A stretch of DNA of 64,000 bases from Paenibacillus protaetiae (GCF_004135365.1 NZ_CP035492.1:248001-312000), one strand, 5' to 3'. Positions 39,387-50,169 are shown, counted from the stretch's first letter. Numbers and translations are program-made. The notes: generated by a model not told the origin, from the letters alone.

Positions 39387-41579
39387 TTGAAACAGCTAAG
39401 AAAATTAAACAAGGGGCAAGGGGATCAACAGGTTTCATCCGACGGACAAAAAGCTGGATCCAGTTCAGTAGGAGTAGGTAAAGCTTTAACAGGCGTATCC
39501 CGATCTGCTTTAAACGGCATTAAAAGCTCGAATTTGCTTAAGCCTGGCCGTTCTGTAGGTTCCAAGCTATTTTTTGTCATTTTTATTAGCATTATCGCCT
39601 GCGTATTGGTTGTAGGCTTAATGGCCTATAGCATGACCAAATCCATCGTGCAGGACAAGGTATCGGATGCAAGCTATCAGACGATTGAACAAGCATCGGA
39701 AAATTTGAATACGGTTCTTAAAGGATACGAAGATATTACGATGCAGTTTTTGACAGACAAAGATTTACATACGATGGTTAATAAGTTGAGAACAAGCACG
39801 GACGATTACGGTAAATTTGAAGCTCAAAGCTCAATTACGGATAAAATTCAAAACTATATTGTCGGCAACAGCTCGATTACCGGTGTTTATTTGCTGCCGA
39901 CGCAAACCAACTTGCCGGTTATCACTTCCGGGTCGGCGACGGTTACCAATTCCGAAGCGCTGATGAAAGGCGACTGGCTGAAGGGTGTTCAAGATGCCGG
40001 AGGCAAGGCGATTTGGCTGGATCCAAGCGTCGAAGGGCTGGCTTTATTCGATAAGCCTAATCTGGGGGTTGCCCGCCTGTTAAGAGATACTGCAACAAAT
40101 ACGGCATCTTACGTCGTATTGCTGATTGTGGACGTCGATTCGGTCAAAGAGCATTTCGGCAATATTAACCTTGGGAAAGACAGTTCGCTTGCTATCATCA
40201 GCAACAATAACAAATTTGTTGTTCCGCAAGAAGACAACCAATTAATTGGAACCGATTTCACGGTCAGCTTGCCGACAGAGGGCAGCAAAGCCGAAACAGG
40301 TGCTATGGAAAAAACAGACGGCAGCGGCGGTTCCGTGCTGGCCGTTTATCAGACGCTTTCGACGGTGGACTGGAAGCTGGCCGGTACGATTCCGGTGAAA
40401 GAGCTTGTGAAGGATGCGAACAAAATCCGCCTGATGACATGGGCGGCCGTTATCGTAGCAGTTATTTTTGCGCTGCTGATCGGATTTTTCGTTATCTGGT
40501 CGATTGCCCGACCGTTAACGCAAATTAGCCGCAAGATGGGGGAAGGCAGCAAAGGCGATTTAACCGTCCGCTCGCAGCTTCGTAAACGGCATGACGAAAT
40601 CGGCTTGTTAAGCGAAAGCTTTGACCAGATGATGGAGCAAATCAGCACACTGGCAAGAAGCGCTACGCAGTCCGCCGCTGAAGTGCTGCTTACAGCAGGG
40701 GAGCTGTCGGACGCATCGAGAAGGACCGCCATTTCTGCAAAAGAAATTTCGGTTGCAACCGAAGAAATTGCAAACGGCGCATCCAGCCTGGCAGCCGAAG
40801 CGGAAAAGGGAAGCGATCTGACCAGCCATATTAACGATCAAATGCGGCTTGTTATTGAAGCAAACGATCAAATGGTCGTATCGGCCTCCGACGTTGAGAA
40901 AGCAAGCGAGCAAGGTACCGCATATATGGCCAGCCTGATTGAAAAAACAGGCTTGACCGAAGAGATGACGCGAGCGATGGTCGAGAAAGTTGACAAGCTG
41001 AAAGACAGCACACGTTCCATTGTAAAAATTTTGGAAGTGCTAAACAACTTGACCAAACAAACCAACATTTTATCTTTAAACGCTGCCATTGAAGCGGCTC
41101 GAGCAGGTGCAGCAGGCAAAGGGTTTATGGTTGTCGCCGACGAAATCCGCCTGCTGGCAGAGCAATCGCGCCAATCCATTGATGTGGTAGGTCAAATTAC
41201 GCAAACGATACAGTCCGAAATTGATGAGACGGTCCATGTATTGTCGGATGCGCATCCGCTCTTCCAGGAGCAAATCCAGTCCGTTAAAGAAGCGAATCAA
41301 ATTTTCCATTCTGTCCAAGGCAATATGGGACATTTTGTACAGAAGCTTGATTCGGTCACTTCTTACATTGCAACCCTTGATAAATCGCAGCTTATTTTGA
41401 CGGAAGCCATGGGCAATGTTAGTGCGGTAGCCCAGCAGTCGTCGGCAACTTCCGAGGAGGTTGCATCACTCAGCAGCGAGCAGCAAGCGGTAAGCGATTC
41501 GCTTGTCATCTTGTCGCAGAAGCTGGACTCCGTATCTAACGAATTGAAAAATTCGTTATCGAAGTTCCGGTTCCAATAA
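39387..41579 (+). CDS. Methyl-accepting chemotaxis protein
   Basis: 730 residues. A cytosolic N-terminal extension of about 60 residues is unusual. Then a membrane helix ([22 protein letters not shown]), an extracytoplasmic sensor of about 270 residues with Cache-like features, a second helix (about 350-370), HAMP, and a signalling domain with the tip sequence [30 protein letters not shown] 39387 follows GAAAGGGTG at a longer distance. The 306 bases before it contain the previous terminator and an AT-rich stretch, the presumed promoter. Ligand unknown. Confidence 0.9.
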   Translation: MKQLRKLNKGQGDQQVSSDGQKAGSSSVGVGKALTGVSRSALNGIKSSNLLKPGRSVGSKLFFVIFISIIACVLVVGLMAYSMTKSIVQDKVSDASYQTIEQASENLNTVLKGYEDITMQFLTDKDLHTMVNKLRTSTDDYGKFEAQSSITDKIQNYIVGNSSITGVYLLPTQTNLPVITSGSATVTNSEALMKGDWLKGVQDAGGKAIWLDPSVEGLALFDKPNLGVARLLRDTATNTASYVVLLIVDVDSVKEHFGNINLGKDSSLAIISNNNKFVVPQEDNQLIGTDFTVSLPTEGSKAETGAMEKTDGSGGSVLAVYQTLSTVDWKLAGTIPVKELVKDANKIRLMTWAAVIVAVIFALLIGFFVIWSIARPLTQISRKMGEGSKGDLTVRSQLRKRHDEIGLLSESFDQMMEQISTLARSATQSAAEVLLTAGELSDASRRTAISAKEISVATEEIANGASSLAAEAEKGSDLTSHINDQMRLVIEANDQMVVSASDVEKASEQGTAYMASLIEKTGLTEEMTRAMVEKVDKLKDSTRSIVKILEVLNNLTKQTNILSLNAAIEAARAGAAGKGFMVVADEIRLLAEQSRQSIDVVGQITQTIQSEIDETVHVLSDAHPLFQEQIQSVKEANQIFHSVQGNMGHFVQKLDSVTSYIATLDKSQLILTEAMGNVSAVAQQSSATSEEVASLSSEQQAVSDSLVILSQKLDSVSNELKNSLSKFRFQ

Positions 41580-41589
41580 CCGAATGTGC

Positions 41590-41633
41590 ACCCCCTTCCC
41601 ATGTACGTTGTACCCCGGGAAGGGGGTTTTGGT
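41590..41633 (+). terminator. MCP gene terminator
   Basis: ACCCCCTTCCC and GGGAAGGGGGT flank a loop with a T-rich tail. Confidence 0.85.
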
Positions 41634-41694
41634 TTTATTGCGGCGGCGGAAGGTGATACTGGGGAATAACCACATTGATTAGGGAGGATTCCCC

Positions 41695-43542
41695 GTGCCG
41701 CGGCGTTTTTTTTGGATTGCCATGTCGTTTACCGTTATTTTTGCGATCTATACGATTCGCCTTGCTTTTTTGCAGCTTTTTTCATTTGGCGCTTCCACTC
41801 CGGCTGCGGCGCTGCACCACGCGGACTGGCGGAAAAGTTCGGTTGCGCAGCGCCAGCACAGCCTTGTACTGGATACAGGGAGAGGGGATTTTGTGGACCG
41901 CAGCGGTCGACCGCTGACCGGTGAAACCTATATGGCGTTAGCTTTTTTTCCGGTTGCCGCGGGTGCGCATGCCGCTGCGGAGACGAAGGAGCAGATTCGT
42001 CAGCTGGCCGGCATGCTAGGCGTTTCTTACAGCAGCCTTGAGCAATATTGGCATCAGCTGAAGGCCCCGGAATTTTGGCATGGCGCCGGCAGCAGGCAGC
42101 CGCGAAAATTAACGGACAGCGAACTAAAGCAGCTGTCGGCTTTATCGTTGGACGGCGTACAGGCGCTGCCTTATCGCCACCGCTATTTGCCGGGTTATTA
42201 CGCCGCGCAGGCCATTGGTTATATCAGCCAGCATCCGGAACGGATCAGTGCCCAATATCCGCTGGAGCTAGCCGCAGGCAAACGGAGCTTAAAGGACCAA
42301 ATTGGCGGCGCAGGATTAGAAAGGTCGCTGGATGAATGGCTGCGCGGCCTTGGCCAAACAACCGCGATGTTTTTTACCGATGGCCAAAACAGGCCGATGC
42401 ATGGGCTTGGCATCCGTTATTTCCGTCCGGATAATGAACGTTATCCTCTTCAGGCGGTAACGACCATTGATTTGCCGCTCCAGCAGCAGCTGGAGAAATA
42501 TGCCGACCAAATGCATCTGATCGAGGGAGCTATCGTTGTGCTTGATGCAAGCAATGCCGATATTGTGGCGATGGTTTCCCGTCCGAGCCAAAATCCTGAG
42601 CAGCTGAGCTCAAGCGGCGGGCTGGAAACCGTTAATCATGCGCTGAAAGCGGAGCCGCCCGGCTCTGTGTTTAAGCTGGTAACCGAAGCCGCAGCGCTGG
42701 AAGCCGGCGTTGCATCGGAGCATGAAACGTTCGAATGCAATGGTGAATACGGCAAATACGGCTTGTCCTGCTGGAAGGAAGGCGGACACGGTAAGCTCAC
42801 GTTAAAAGAAGGGCTTGCCCAGTCCTGCAACATCGTGTTTGCTACGGTTGCCGAGCGGTTAAGCGGCGAACAGCTGCAGCGGACAGCGCTGGCGCTTGGC
42901 ATCGGCCGCCAGGTCGGCTGGAGCACGGCAAGGCCGCATAAGCTGATGCATCATAAGCTTCGCCTGTTGCCGGAGGAAGAAGGCGGCACTGTTTTTCGCC
43001 TGCCGGATGGAGCGGATAACGCCGCTTCGCAGCTGGAGGAGATGGATGGCGGTGTGATGGCGCAAAGCGGAATTGGGCAGCGTGATGTCCGTATGACGCC
43101 GCTGCAGGCGGCCAACTTGGTTGTGACGCTGCTTCATGGCGGTGAAGTGCTGGAGCCGCGTATCGTGAGCGAAGTCAGGTATGCGAATGGCCTGGCTATG
43201 ACGAAGCTAAAGCCGAAAAAAGCGCCGAAGTCCGGCTATGGACAAATAAACCCCGCAACAGCGAGAAAGCTGCTGCGGGGTATGGAGGCGGTCGTTGACC
43301 ACGGGACGGGCAAGTCTATCCGTGACGGCATTTGGACGGTAGCGGGCAAATCCGGAACCGCTGAAGTGGAACGTCAGGGAGCGCCCCGCAATCATCAATG
43401 GTTTGCCGGATACGGCCCGGTGAAGCACCCCCGGTATGCGGTTGCGGTACTGTCGGAATACCGGCCGGTCAACAGCCCGAATCAGGCAACCCGGCTATTC
43501 CGCGGGGTGATGGATTTGCTGGCGGAGCATGAACCGTTATGA
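41695..43542 (+). CDS. Class B penicillin-binding protein (transpeptidase, PbpI/FtsI-like)
   Basis: 615 residues with an N-terminal membrane anchor (FWIAMSFTVIFAIYTIRLAFLQLF), a dimerisation domain with RGDFVDRSGRPLTGE, and a transpeptidase domain: SVFK at about residues 324-327, SCN at about 377-379, and KSGTAE near 551. All three catalytic boxes are intact. No PASTA domain, so not SpoVD or PBP2B. Synteny suggests the B. subtilis pbpI (yrrR) relative. GTG 41695 follows TAGGGAGGAT. Its end overlaps the convergent permease gene by six bases. Confidence 0.88.
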   Translation: MPRRFFWIAMSFTVIFAIYTIRLAFLQLFSFGASTPAAALHHADWRKSSVAQRQHSLVLDTGRGDFVDRSGRPLTGETYMALAFFPVAAGAHAAAETKEQIRQLAGMLGVSYSSLEQYWHQLKAPEFWHGAGSRQPRKLTDSELKQLSALSLDGVQALPYRHRYLPGYYAAQAIGYISQHPERISAQYPLELAAGKRSLKDQIGGAGLERSLDEWLRGLGQTTAMFFTDGQNRPMHGLGIRYFRPDNERYPLQAVTTIDLPLQQQLEKYADQMHLIEGAIVVLDASNADIVAMVSRPSQNPEQLSSSGGLETVNHALKAEPPGSVFKLVTEAAALEAGVASEHETFECNGEYGKYGLSCWKEGGHGKLTLKEGLAQSCNIVFATVAERLSGEQLQRTALALGIGRQVGWSTARPHKLMHHKLRLLPEEEGGTVFRLPDGADNAASQLEEMDGGVMAQSGIGQRDVRMTPLQAANLVVTLLHGGEVLEPRIVSEVRYANGLAMTKLKPKKAPKSGYGQINPATARKLLRGMEAVVDHGTGKSIRDGIWTVAGKSGTAEVERQGAPRNHQWFAGYGPVKHPRYAVAVLSEYRPVNSPNQATRLFRGVMDLLAEHEPL

Positions 43543-44697
43543 TTCCGTCTGCCGGGCAGCATCACCTTCACCGTTAGCATGATCGCCAGAAGACGCTTCA
43601 GCCTCGGGCTTGGCATCATATTCGCCTTGCGGCAGCCGGATCCAGCGGTGAAAATAGCCTTGATCAATCAGGGCGCGGACGAGAATAATAAGGATCGGCG
43701 ACAAAATCACGCCGGCGAATCCAAACAGCGACAAAGAAATGACCATGCAGGAGAGCATCGTGAATGCGGAGACGCCCAGCGTATCGCCGGTAATTTTAGG
43801 TTCCAAAATTTGCCGTGTCAGCACAACGGTCAGAAACAAGGCGGACAACCAAATCGCGAGTGATATTTTACCGACAATAAACAAATAAATAATCCATGGC
43901 ACAAATAACGTGCCGACGCCAAGCAGCGGCAAAACGTCAAAGATGGCGCTCACGAGCGAAATAAGAAAAGCATTCTCCACACGCAGCAGCAGCAGCGATA
44001 CCAAAATGACGATAAAGGTAATCGAAATCATTTTTGCTTGTGCTTTAATATAAGCGCCGATTCCTTTCAGAACGTTGTCCCGCAGGAAAAGGAACGCAAT
44101 TTTAAACGTCCGGGGCGTTTTTTCGTTCGCGGCTTTTTTCCACCCTTTAATTTCAATGCTTAAAAAATAAGCCAAAATGATCCCGATCGCAAAGTTAAAC
44201 AAAAAAGTCGAAAACGAAGACAAATATCCGATCATGTTCGTTAATATGTTTTTCCCGAATTTCTCGAGCATGCCGGATATGCCTTTAATTAAATCAGCGG
44301 AGCGCTGCGTCCAATCCGGCGGCAAGGAATCGATTCTGCCCTGCAGTTCGCTTGTATATTTCTCGATTTGCTCCGTTAAAATGTCCTGATAACGCGGCAA
44401 ATTGTCGATCAGCTGCGAGCTTTGCCTCGTAATTATGTAGCCCAAGCCGAAAAAAGCTGCCAGTATCAGCATTGTAAACAGCAGCACGGAAATGCCGGAG
44501 GCAATCGATTTTTTCACACCGATCCGGTTCAGGAAGCGGGCAAACGGTTCAATGCATATGTAGATGACAAACGCATAAAAAATAGGAGTAGCAATTTTGT
44601 AAAGAAAGCTGAATGCAAACATCGTCAAATAGACGGTTAAAGCAATTAATGCGATGTCAAAAGCGGTACGCCAATATCTTTTATAAAAAGGAAGCAT
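43537..44697 (-). CDS. AI-2E-family transporter, second copy (YtvI-like)
   Basis: 386 residues with about eight membrane segments; core PTPIFYAFVIYICIEPFARFLNRIGVKK-like start, amphipathic middle, and LPLLGVGTLFVPWIIYLFIVGKISLAIWL. Sporulation protein YtvI belongs to this family, but similarity alone does not prove that role. The acidic tail after residue ~360 (EAEASSGDHANGEGDAARQTES) is extra. ATG 44697 has AAGGTGTGA upstream. Only partly alike to the 30187 gene, so an older paralogue. Confidence 0.82.
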   Translation of the reverse strand: MLPFYKRYWRTAFDIALIALTVYLTMFAFSFLYKIATPIFYAFVIYICIEPFARFLNRIGVKKSIASGISVLLFTMLILAAFFGLGYIITRQSSQLIDNLPRYQDILTEQIEKYTSELQGRIDSLPPDWTQRSADLIKGISGMLEKFGKNILTNMIGYLSSFSTFLFNFAIGIILAYFLSIEIKGWKKAANEKTPRTFKIAFLFLRDNVLKGIGAYIKAQAKMISITFIVILVSLLLLRVENAFLISLVSAIFDVLPLLGVGTLFVPWIIYLFIVGKISLAIWLSALFLTVVLTRQILEPKITGDTLGVSAFTMLSCMVISLSLFGFAGVILSPILIILVRALIDQGYFHRWIRLPQGEYDAKPEAEASSGDHANGEGDAARQTES

Positions 44698-44867
44698 AAG
44701 TCACACCTTTCTGTTCTTCAGATATAAATCGCGGTAGTTGCCGCTACATTTTTTGAAAACCCGCCTATTTTTTTGGCCGTTATGTTAAAATTATAGTTAT
44801 GTTGTTGACGGGATTGGCATTAGGTATATTTCTTAACTATATCATTATAACGGTGGGGAAACAAAAA

Positions 44868-46256
44868 ATGATGAACCTGCTTCTATGGGTATTTTACTTC
44901 ATGACGCTGTACGCTTTTATCCCTGCGCTGGCCAGCCGGCTTTTTGGCATTCGTGTATTCAAAAGAGGACGAGCCAAGCAGGAAATTGCGCTTACGTTTG
45001 ATGATGGCCCCGATGGGGATTATACGCCGCAGCTGCTTGATCTGCTTAAGCAGTATGATGCAAAAGCAACTTTTTTTGTCGTGGGCTCTCATGCGGAGCA
45101 TCATCCGGAGCTGCTGCAGCGGATGCATCAGGAAGGCCATATCATCGGCATTCATAATTATGTTCATAAAACCAATTGGTTTATGCTGCCGCGTACGGTG
45201 ACGCGCCATATCGCTATGACAAACGACTTGATCGAAAAAGCGACAGGCGTCCGCGCCGCTTATTACCGTCCGCCATGGGGCATTATGAACTTGTTTGATT
45301 TTCGCAGCGTCCGGCTGCAGGTGGTGTTATGGTCTGCTTTGTTTGGCGACTGGAATGCCAAGGTTGGAGCCAAACGGCTCACCGAACGGATGATGAAGAA
45401 GCTTCGGCCAGGGGAAGTGCTGCTGCTGCATGATTGCGGCAGAACGCCGGGCGCCGATCCGGAAGCGCCCGGCGACATGCTGATCGCACTCGAACATTAT
45501 TTAAAGGAGGGCGCGAAGCGAGGCTACCGTTTTGTCGCCATAGATGAAATGATGGAATTGACGAAGCAAAATGAAAAAAAACAGAAACAGATACCGTTCT
45601 GGAAAAAAACGATTGTTTCCTGCTGGCTTGTATATGAGAAAGCTTTCCAAGCCGTCTTTCATTTAAAACACGGCGGGGACTTTTTCCACTACCGGTTAAT
45701 CAAATACAGCGGCCAAACGCTGAAGCTCGCCGACGGCCGGGAAATTGCCAAAGGCGACACCGTTGTTGAGCTGCATTTTGACAATAAAAAGCTGTCGAAC
45801 ATCGCGATGCAATCGAAGTCGCTTATCGCGACTGTCGTCAGGCTGAAACGGGAAACGCTGCATGGGATCGGCGAGCTTGCCGACTATTTGGCGAAGGACG
45901 AGAAAGCTCGTGTGGCCAAAGCCGTATTTGGCATTACGATGATTCACCGGGGGGCGGAGCGGACAGGATTTGAGCTGTTCCCATTGCCGAAAGGACTGTT
46001 CGCGCGGTTAACCCGCTTTTATCTCCATATGCTTATGCGTGTATTGTCCAACAGCAGCAATAAAGGCGAGGGCATCAGCTCGCTGGATCCGCGAATATTG
46101 GTAATGCCGATGAACCGGCTGCTTGCGCACAGCGGCGATGAAGCACAGTTTCTGTCTGCCAGCGAGAAACGTACAGCGGCATCTGCGGAATCCAAAGCAA
46201 ACGTATCGCTGCGGGACGACGGGGATTCCGTACACGGCAATACGCCGGCCTTGTAA
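44868..46256 (+). CDS. Polysaccharide deacetylase with C-terminal YkoP-like domain
   Basis: 462 residues. A membrane helix (NLLLWVFYFMTLYAFIPAL) comes first, then a NodB domain: ALTFDDGPDG (metal Asp), GIHNYVHKT (HxxxH), YYRPPWGIMN and VLLLHDCG, all expected for de-N-acetylation of glycan. From about 245 a second domain without known activity is YkoP-like. ATG 44868 has GGGGA 8 bases upstream; ATG 44799 is in frame but has no ribosome site and would lie at or above the likely -10. Terminator at the end. Confidence 0.82.
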   Translation: MMNLLLWVFYFMTLYAFIPALASRLFGIRVFKRGRAKQEIALTFDDGPDGDYTPQLLDLLKQYDAKATFFVVGSHAEHHPELLQRMHQEGHIIGIHNYVHKTNWFMLPRTVTRHIAMTNDLIEKATGVRAAYYRPPWGIMNLFDFRSVRLQVVLWSALFGDWNAKVGAKRLTERMMKKLRPGEVLLLHDCGRTPGADPEAPGDMLIALEHYLKEGAKRGYRFVAIDEMMELTKQNEKKQKQIPFWKKTIVSCWLVYEKAFQAVFHLKHGGDFFHYRLIKYSGQTLKLADGREIAKGDTVVELHFDNKKLSNIAMQSKSLIATVVRLKRETLHGIGELADYLAKDEKARVAKAVFGITMIHRGAERTGFELFPLPKGLFARLTRFYLHMLMRVLSNSSNKGEGISSLDPRILVMPMNRLLAHSGDEAQFLSASEKRTAASAESKANVSLRDDGDSVHGNTPAL

Positions 46257-46312
46257 CCAGCGGCGATTGGAGACCGCCAAGCCCCTTTTTGTCCGCTAGC
46301 CGGTGTAAAACC

Positions 46313-46366
46313 ATAAAAAAAGAGCATTTCTGCCAGTCTCATCGCTGCAGAAATGCTCTTTTTGCT
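46313..46366. terminator. Bidirectional terminator, deacetylase and ilvD
   Basis: AAAAAGAGCATTTCTGC pairs with GCAGAAATGCTCTTTTT, 17 bp, with T-runs on both strands. Confidence 0.92.
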
Positions 46367-46372
46367 AATCGG

Positions 46373-48061
46373 TTAAATTTTCATGACGCCGCCCATGCTG
46401 GCGTTAGTTACCAAGTGTGAATAACGGGCAAGGTAACCCGATTTGATTTTAGGTTCGAAGCCTTTCCATTCGGAACGGCGTTTGTCGAACTCTTCGTCGC
46501 TGATCAATACGTTGATCGTGCGGTTGTTCATGTCCAGCTCAACGAGGTCGCCGTCTTGTACAAATGCGATCGGGCCGCCTTCAGCCGCTTCCGGAGATAC
46601 GTGGCCGATGCTGATGCCGCGCGATGCGCCGGAGAAACGGCCGTCGGTTACGAGGCCGACTTTGGCGCCAAGTCCCATGCCGACGATTTGCGAAGTTGGC
46701 GCAAGCATTTCCGGCATGCCAGGGCCGCCTTTAGGGCCTTCGTAGCGGATAATGACAACATGGCCTTCTTTGACTTTGCCGCCTGCAATGCCGGCCAGCG
46801 CATCGTCTTGCGAATCGAAGCAGATCGCCGGGCCTTTATGGTAGCCGCCAACCGACGGGTCGATCGCGCCGACTTTAACGATCGCGCCTTCCGGAGCCAG
46901 GTTGCCGAACAATACGGCAAGGCCGCCGCGTTCGCTGTGCGGGTTGTCAAGCGGATGGATGACGTCTTTGTCCAAAATCTCGCATCCGGCTACGTTTTCG
47001 CGGAGCGTTTTGCCTGTTACGGTAATGACTTCGCCGTTCAGTGCGCCTTCCTTCTTGAACAGCTCGTTCAGCACGGCGCTGACGCCGCCTGCATTGTGCA
47101 CATCTTCGATGTGGTAATCGGATGCCGGTGCGATTTTCGCCAAATGCGGCACGCGGTTCGCCACTTCGTTAATGCGGGAGATCGGGTATTCAAAGCCGGC
47201 TTCGCGTGCAAGCGCAAGCGTATGAAGCACGGTATTGGTCGAGCCGCCAAGCGCCATATCAAGCGCAAACGCGTTGTCGATCGCTTCGATCGTCACGATG
47301 TCGCGAGGGCGGATGTCTTCTTCAATCAATTTCATCAGCTGGCGGGCAGATTGTTTAACGAATTCTTTCCGTTCCGGCGAAACCGCCAGAATCGTGCCGT
47401 TGCCAGGAAGCGCGAGGCCAAGGCCTTCTGCAAGGCAGTTCATCGAGTTTGCGGTAAACATGCCGGAGCAGGAGCCGCAAGTCGGGCAGCCGTATTGTTC
47501 AAGCTCAAGCAGCGACTGATCGTCGATTTTGCCGGCCATATGAGCGCCTACGCCTTCAAATACGGAAGTAAGGGAAATCGCACGGCCGTCTTTCGTGCGG
47601 CCGGCTTTCATCGGGCCGCCGCTGACCATAATGGTCGGGATGTTAACGCGGAGCGCGCCCATCATCATACCAGGAGTAATTTTGTCGCAGTTCGGAATGC
47701 AAACCATGCCGTCGAACCAGTGTGCATTTACAACGGTTTCAACGGAGTCGGCAATAATCTCGCGGCTGGCAAGCGAGTAGCGCATGCCGATATGGCCCAT
47801 TGCGATACCGTCGTCAACGCCGATCGTGTTAAATTCAAACGGAACGCCGCCTGCTTCACGAATCGCTTCTTTGACCAGCTTGCCAAATTCCTGCAGATGA
47901 ACATGACCAGGAATAATATCAATATAAGAGTTGCAAACCGCGATAAACGGTTTGTCGAAGTCTTCTTCCTTAACGCCTGCCGCACGCAGCAAACTGCGGT
48001 GTGGAGCGCGGTCAAATCCTTTTTTAATCATGTCTGAACGCATCTTTCGCTTTGCCGACAT
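46373..48061 (-). CDS. ilvD: Dihydroxy-acid dehydratase
   Basis: Fe-S enzyme of the isoleucine-valine pathway, dehydrating dihydroxy-isovalerate and -methylvalerate. 562 residues. Cluster ligands are in [10 protein letters not shown] and [20 protein letters not shown]; the conserved GRFSGASRG is near residue 480. Start ATG 48061. It stands alone, away from other ilv genes, so it may be controlled by its own upstream region (48062-48257), in which nothing clear was seen. Confidence 0.97.
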   Translation of the reverse strand: MSAKRKMRSDMIKKGFDRAPHRSLLRAAGVKEEDFDKPFIAVCNSYIDIIPGHVHLQEFGKLVKEAIREAGGVPFEFNTIGVDDGIAMGHIGMRYSLASREIIADSVETVVNAHWFDGMVCIPNCDKITPGMMMGALRVNIPTIMVSGGPMKAGRTKDGRAISLTSVFEGVGAHMAGKIDDQSLLELEQYGCPTCGSCSGMFTANSMNCLAEGLGLALPGNGTILAVSPERKEFVKQSARQLMKLIEEDIRPRDIVTIEAIDNAFALDMALGGSTNTVLHTLALAREAGFEYPISRINEVANRVPHLAKIAPASDYHIEDVHNAGGVSAVLNELFKKEGALNGEVITVTGKTLRENVAGCEILDKDVIHPLDNPHSERGGLAVLFGNLAPEGAIVKVGAIDPSVGGYHKGPAICFDSQDDALAGIAGGKVKEGHVVIIRYEGPKGGPGMPEMLAPTSQIVGMGLGAKVGLVTDGRFSGASRGISIGHVSPEAAEGGPIAFVQDGDLVELDMNNRTINVLISDEEFDKRRSEWKGFEPKIKSGYLARYSHLVTNASMGGVMKI

Positions 48062-48257
48062 TTATAAGACCCTCCCTATGAATATGATGTCGATAAAATA
48101 AATTTTATCACAACGGACAGGCGATGGCTATAAGGGTTTGTAGTGCTACATCGCGTTAATCCCTTAAATAAGCAAAGCAGAAAAGGATTGGAATCGGTTT
48201 ACGGAAAGTTTAATTCCCGGTACAATAATAGGAATAATAATGAACGGAGTGGAACCA

Positions 48258-48734
48258 ATGAATCCGTATTCCGATGAACAAGCTGCTAGAATAAGAGAAA
48301 TGGATAGCGTGTTTCGGCTTGTGCGGAGGCAAATTAATGCGGAGTGGCACCGGATCGGCTTGAGCACCCTGGAAAATTTGGAGGGCAAAGGGTTAAATTA
48401 TACGCACGGCAAGCTGGTCGTCTATATTGTGGAGAAAGGTCCGCTTAAATCGTCCGAGGCGGCTGAACTGCTGGGCATTACTAACGGAGCTGTCACAGGC
48501 ATCGCAGACAAGCTGATTGAGCTAGGGCTGATCGAGCGGAAACGTTCCGATTCGGACCGGAGAATCGCGATGTTGTACGCAACGGACAAATCGCAAACAA
48601 TCATTAGTGCCATTGACCAAATCCGTGATCAAATGATGATTAAGCTGTTTCATGATTTAAGCGACGATGAAATCGAATTTGCGCTTCGTTTATTCAGGAA
48701 AATGTCCAAAAATTTGGATAAATACGATACGTGA
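48258..48734 (+). CDS. MarR-family transcriptional regulator
   Basis: 158 residues with a winged helix: SSEAAELLGITNGAVTGIADKLIELGLIERKRSDSDRRIAMLYATD, the typical DNA-binding and wing sequence. A typical effector cannot be told. ATG 48258 (GGAG at 9 bases) is preferred over ATG 48240. Downstream is the molybdo-enzyme gene after 81 bases on the same strand; divergent to ilvD, so either could be a target. Confidence 0.88.
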   Translation: MNPYSDEQAARIREMDSVFRLVRRQINAEWHRIGLSTLENLEGKGLNYTHGKLVVYIVEKGPLKSSEAAELLGITNGAVTGIADKLIELGLIERKRSDSDRRIAMLYATDKSQTIISAIDQIRDQMMIKLFHDLSDDEIEFALRLFRKMSKNLDKYDT

Positions 48735-48815
48735 AGGTGAACGCTGCGCTTATTGCATACCGATTAGCTGGAATAGTACAATGGGATGCAGCAAAATGAC
48801 AGGAGGTTGTCCCAT

Positions 48816-49490
48816 TTGCATCAGAAAGCCGAACGACTGAAACGGGTAAAACCTGCCTTGAAGGCACAGGTCGCCCCTGAGCTGGCGCATCGCGTTCCAG
48901 CAGGCCAGACTGTAACGGAACGTTTTCCGATTTTGCATGAAGGAGAAGTGCCCCGTTACGATATGAAGAAGTGGAGGCTTCGCGTTTTCGGCGAAGTGAA
49001 CGAAGAGAAAGCTTTTTCGTACGAGCAGCTGATGGCGCTTCCGCAAGTGACACAAACTAACGATATCCATTGCGTTACCCGCTGGTCGAAGCTGGATACG
49101 ACTTGGACAGGCATTCGCTTCAAGGATTTGTTCCAGCTGCTGGGCGCAAAGCCGGAAGCGAAATATGTCATGATCCATGCGGACTACGATTATGAAACCA
49201 ACGTGCCCCTGGAAGATTTGATGAGGGAGGACGTGCTGCTTGCGCACAGCTTTGACGGGGAGCCGCTGACGGATAAGCATGGCTGGCCGCTCCGCCTTGT
49301 TGTTCCTCATCTCTATTTTTGGAAAAGCGCCAAATGGATAACGGGCATCGAGTTTATGAACGAAGACCGGACGGGCTTCTGGGAGAGAAACGGCTTCCAT
49401 CATTATGCCGACCCGTTTAAGGAGCAGCGTTATTCAAGCGATGATTTTGAGCTGCCGGAGGATGAATGGTACGGCAAAGACTTTGATTAA
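48816..49490 (+). CDS. Sulfite-oxidase-like molybdopterin oxidoreductase (YuiH-like)
   Basis: 224 residues, soluble, without signal peptide. The molybdenum-ligating Cys lies in DIHCVTRWSKLDTTWTGI; the conserved GWPLRLVVPHLYFWKSAKWI follows. The dimer domain of true sulfite oxidases is absent, as in YuiH-type proteins. Substrate unknown. TTG 48816 is 9 bases after AGGAGG; upstream codons extend the frame but lack a site. Confidence 0.85.
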   Translation: MHQKAERLKRVKPALKAQVAPELAHRVPAGQTVTERFPILHEGEVPRYDMKKWRLRVFGEVNEEKAFSYEQLMALPQVTQTNDIHCVTRWSKLDTTWTGIRFKDLFQLLGAKPEAKYVMIHADYDYETNVPLEDLMREDVLLAHSFDGEPLTDKHGWPLRLVVPHLYFWKSAKWITGIEFMNEDRTGFWERNGFHHYADPFKEQRYSSDDFELPEDEWYGKDFD

Positions 49491-49608
49491 CAGGCCTCCG
49501 GCAGATTGCGGGTTAATGGAGGCAGGTGTGCCATAAGGCGATTACACAAGCAATGCATGACCCCTTTCCGTATATTGTAGAAGACTACAAGGAAAGGAGA
49601 TGCTTCGC

Positions 49609-49983
49609 TTGAAGGATTGTCATCATTGTCCAGATGTTACGGTTGTAGATCCGCCCGAAAAAGTGTACCGTGATATTTTCCACCCGCAAATCGTTGAAGT
49701 TATCCATCCTGTTGAAATTGTGAACCGTCACCATTGCGTACCGGTATACCGCCATATTCATAAATGTGAGGTTCGCGATGAATTTGTGCATGACGATTGC
49801 GGCTGCAAACACAAAGACAAAGAGCATGATCATTGCTCCTGCGGACACAAAAGCGATAAAAGCCACAAGAGCCATAAAGATCATAAAAGCTCGAAAAGCG
49901 GCAAAAGCTGGGGTAAAATTTCGAAGGTAGCTTCGAAATCTGCGAAAGCTTCCAAAGCTAAAACGAGCAAAAAACGCAAATAA
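49609..49983 (+). CDS. CotD-like spore coat protein
   Basis: 124 residues with a CotD-like His-rich N-terminal half (IFHPQIVEVIHPVEIVNRHHCVPVYRHIHKCE), a Cys/His/Asp cluster (DDCGCKHKDKEHDHCSCGHK), and a low-complexity Lys/Ser/His tail. Inner spore coat proteins of this kind are cross-linked during sporulation. TTG 49609 is 9 bases after AAAGGAG; ATG 49600 directly abuts the site. A clear hairpin terminator follows. Expression is expected late in the mother cell, but no sigma-K promoter was confirmed. Confidence 0.78.
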   Translation: MKDCHHCPDVTVVDPPEKVYRDIFHPQIVEVIHPVEIVNRHHCVPVYRHIHKCEVRDEFVHDDCGCKHKDKEHDHCSCGHKSDKSHKSHKDHKSSKSGKSWGKISKVASKSAKASKAKTSKKRK

Positions 49984-49990
49984 TAGAGCG

Positions 49991-50012
49991 AAGCCGCCGC
50001 AAGGCGGCTTTT
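49991..50012 (+). terminator. Terminator of the CotD-like gene
   Basis: AAGCCGCC pairs with GGCGGCTT around a GCAA tetraloop, then TT. Confidence 0.8.
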
Positions 50013-50169
50013 GCTGTGCCTGGAGCCGTTCAACAAGCGGGCGCAGCGCTGCATCAGCAGCTGCGCGGCCAGGGCGGGAGGGCGCATAACAGGGCGGGCA
50101 TTTGCCTGGCTGCTGCCGGGAGCGGTTCATCGTATGCGGCAAGCCGTCCGGCTTCCATCCATCGGCGGC

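Noticed and set aside
43248-43280. Hairpin CCCCGCA..TGCGGGG in the PBP coding region
   Set aside because: One mismatch and no T-run. It codes for ordinary conserved protein sequence.
46556-48037. 493-codon rightward frame opposite ilvD
   Set aside because: Antisense shadow with abnormal composition. ilvD is intact.
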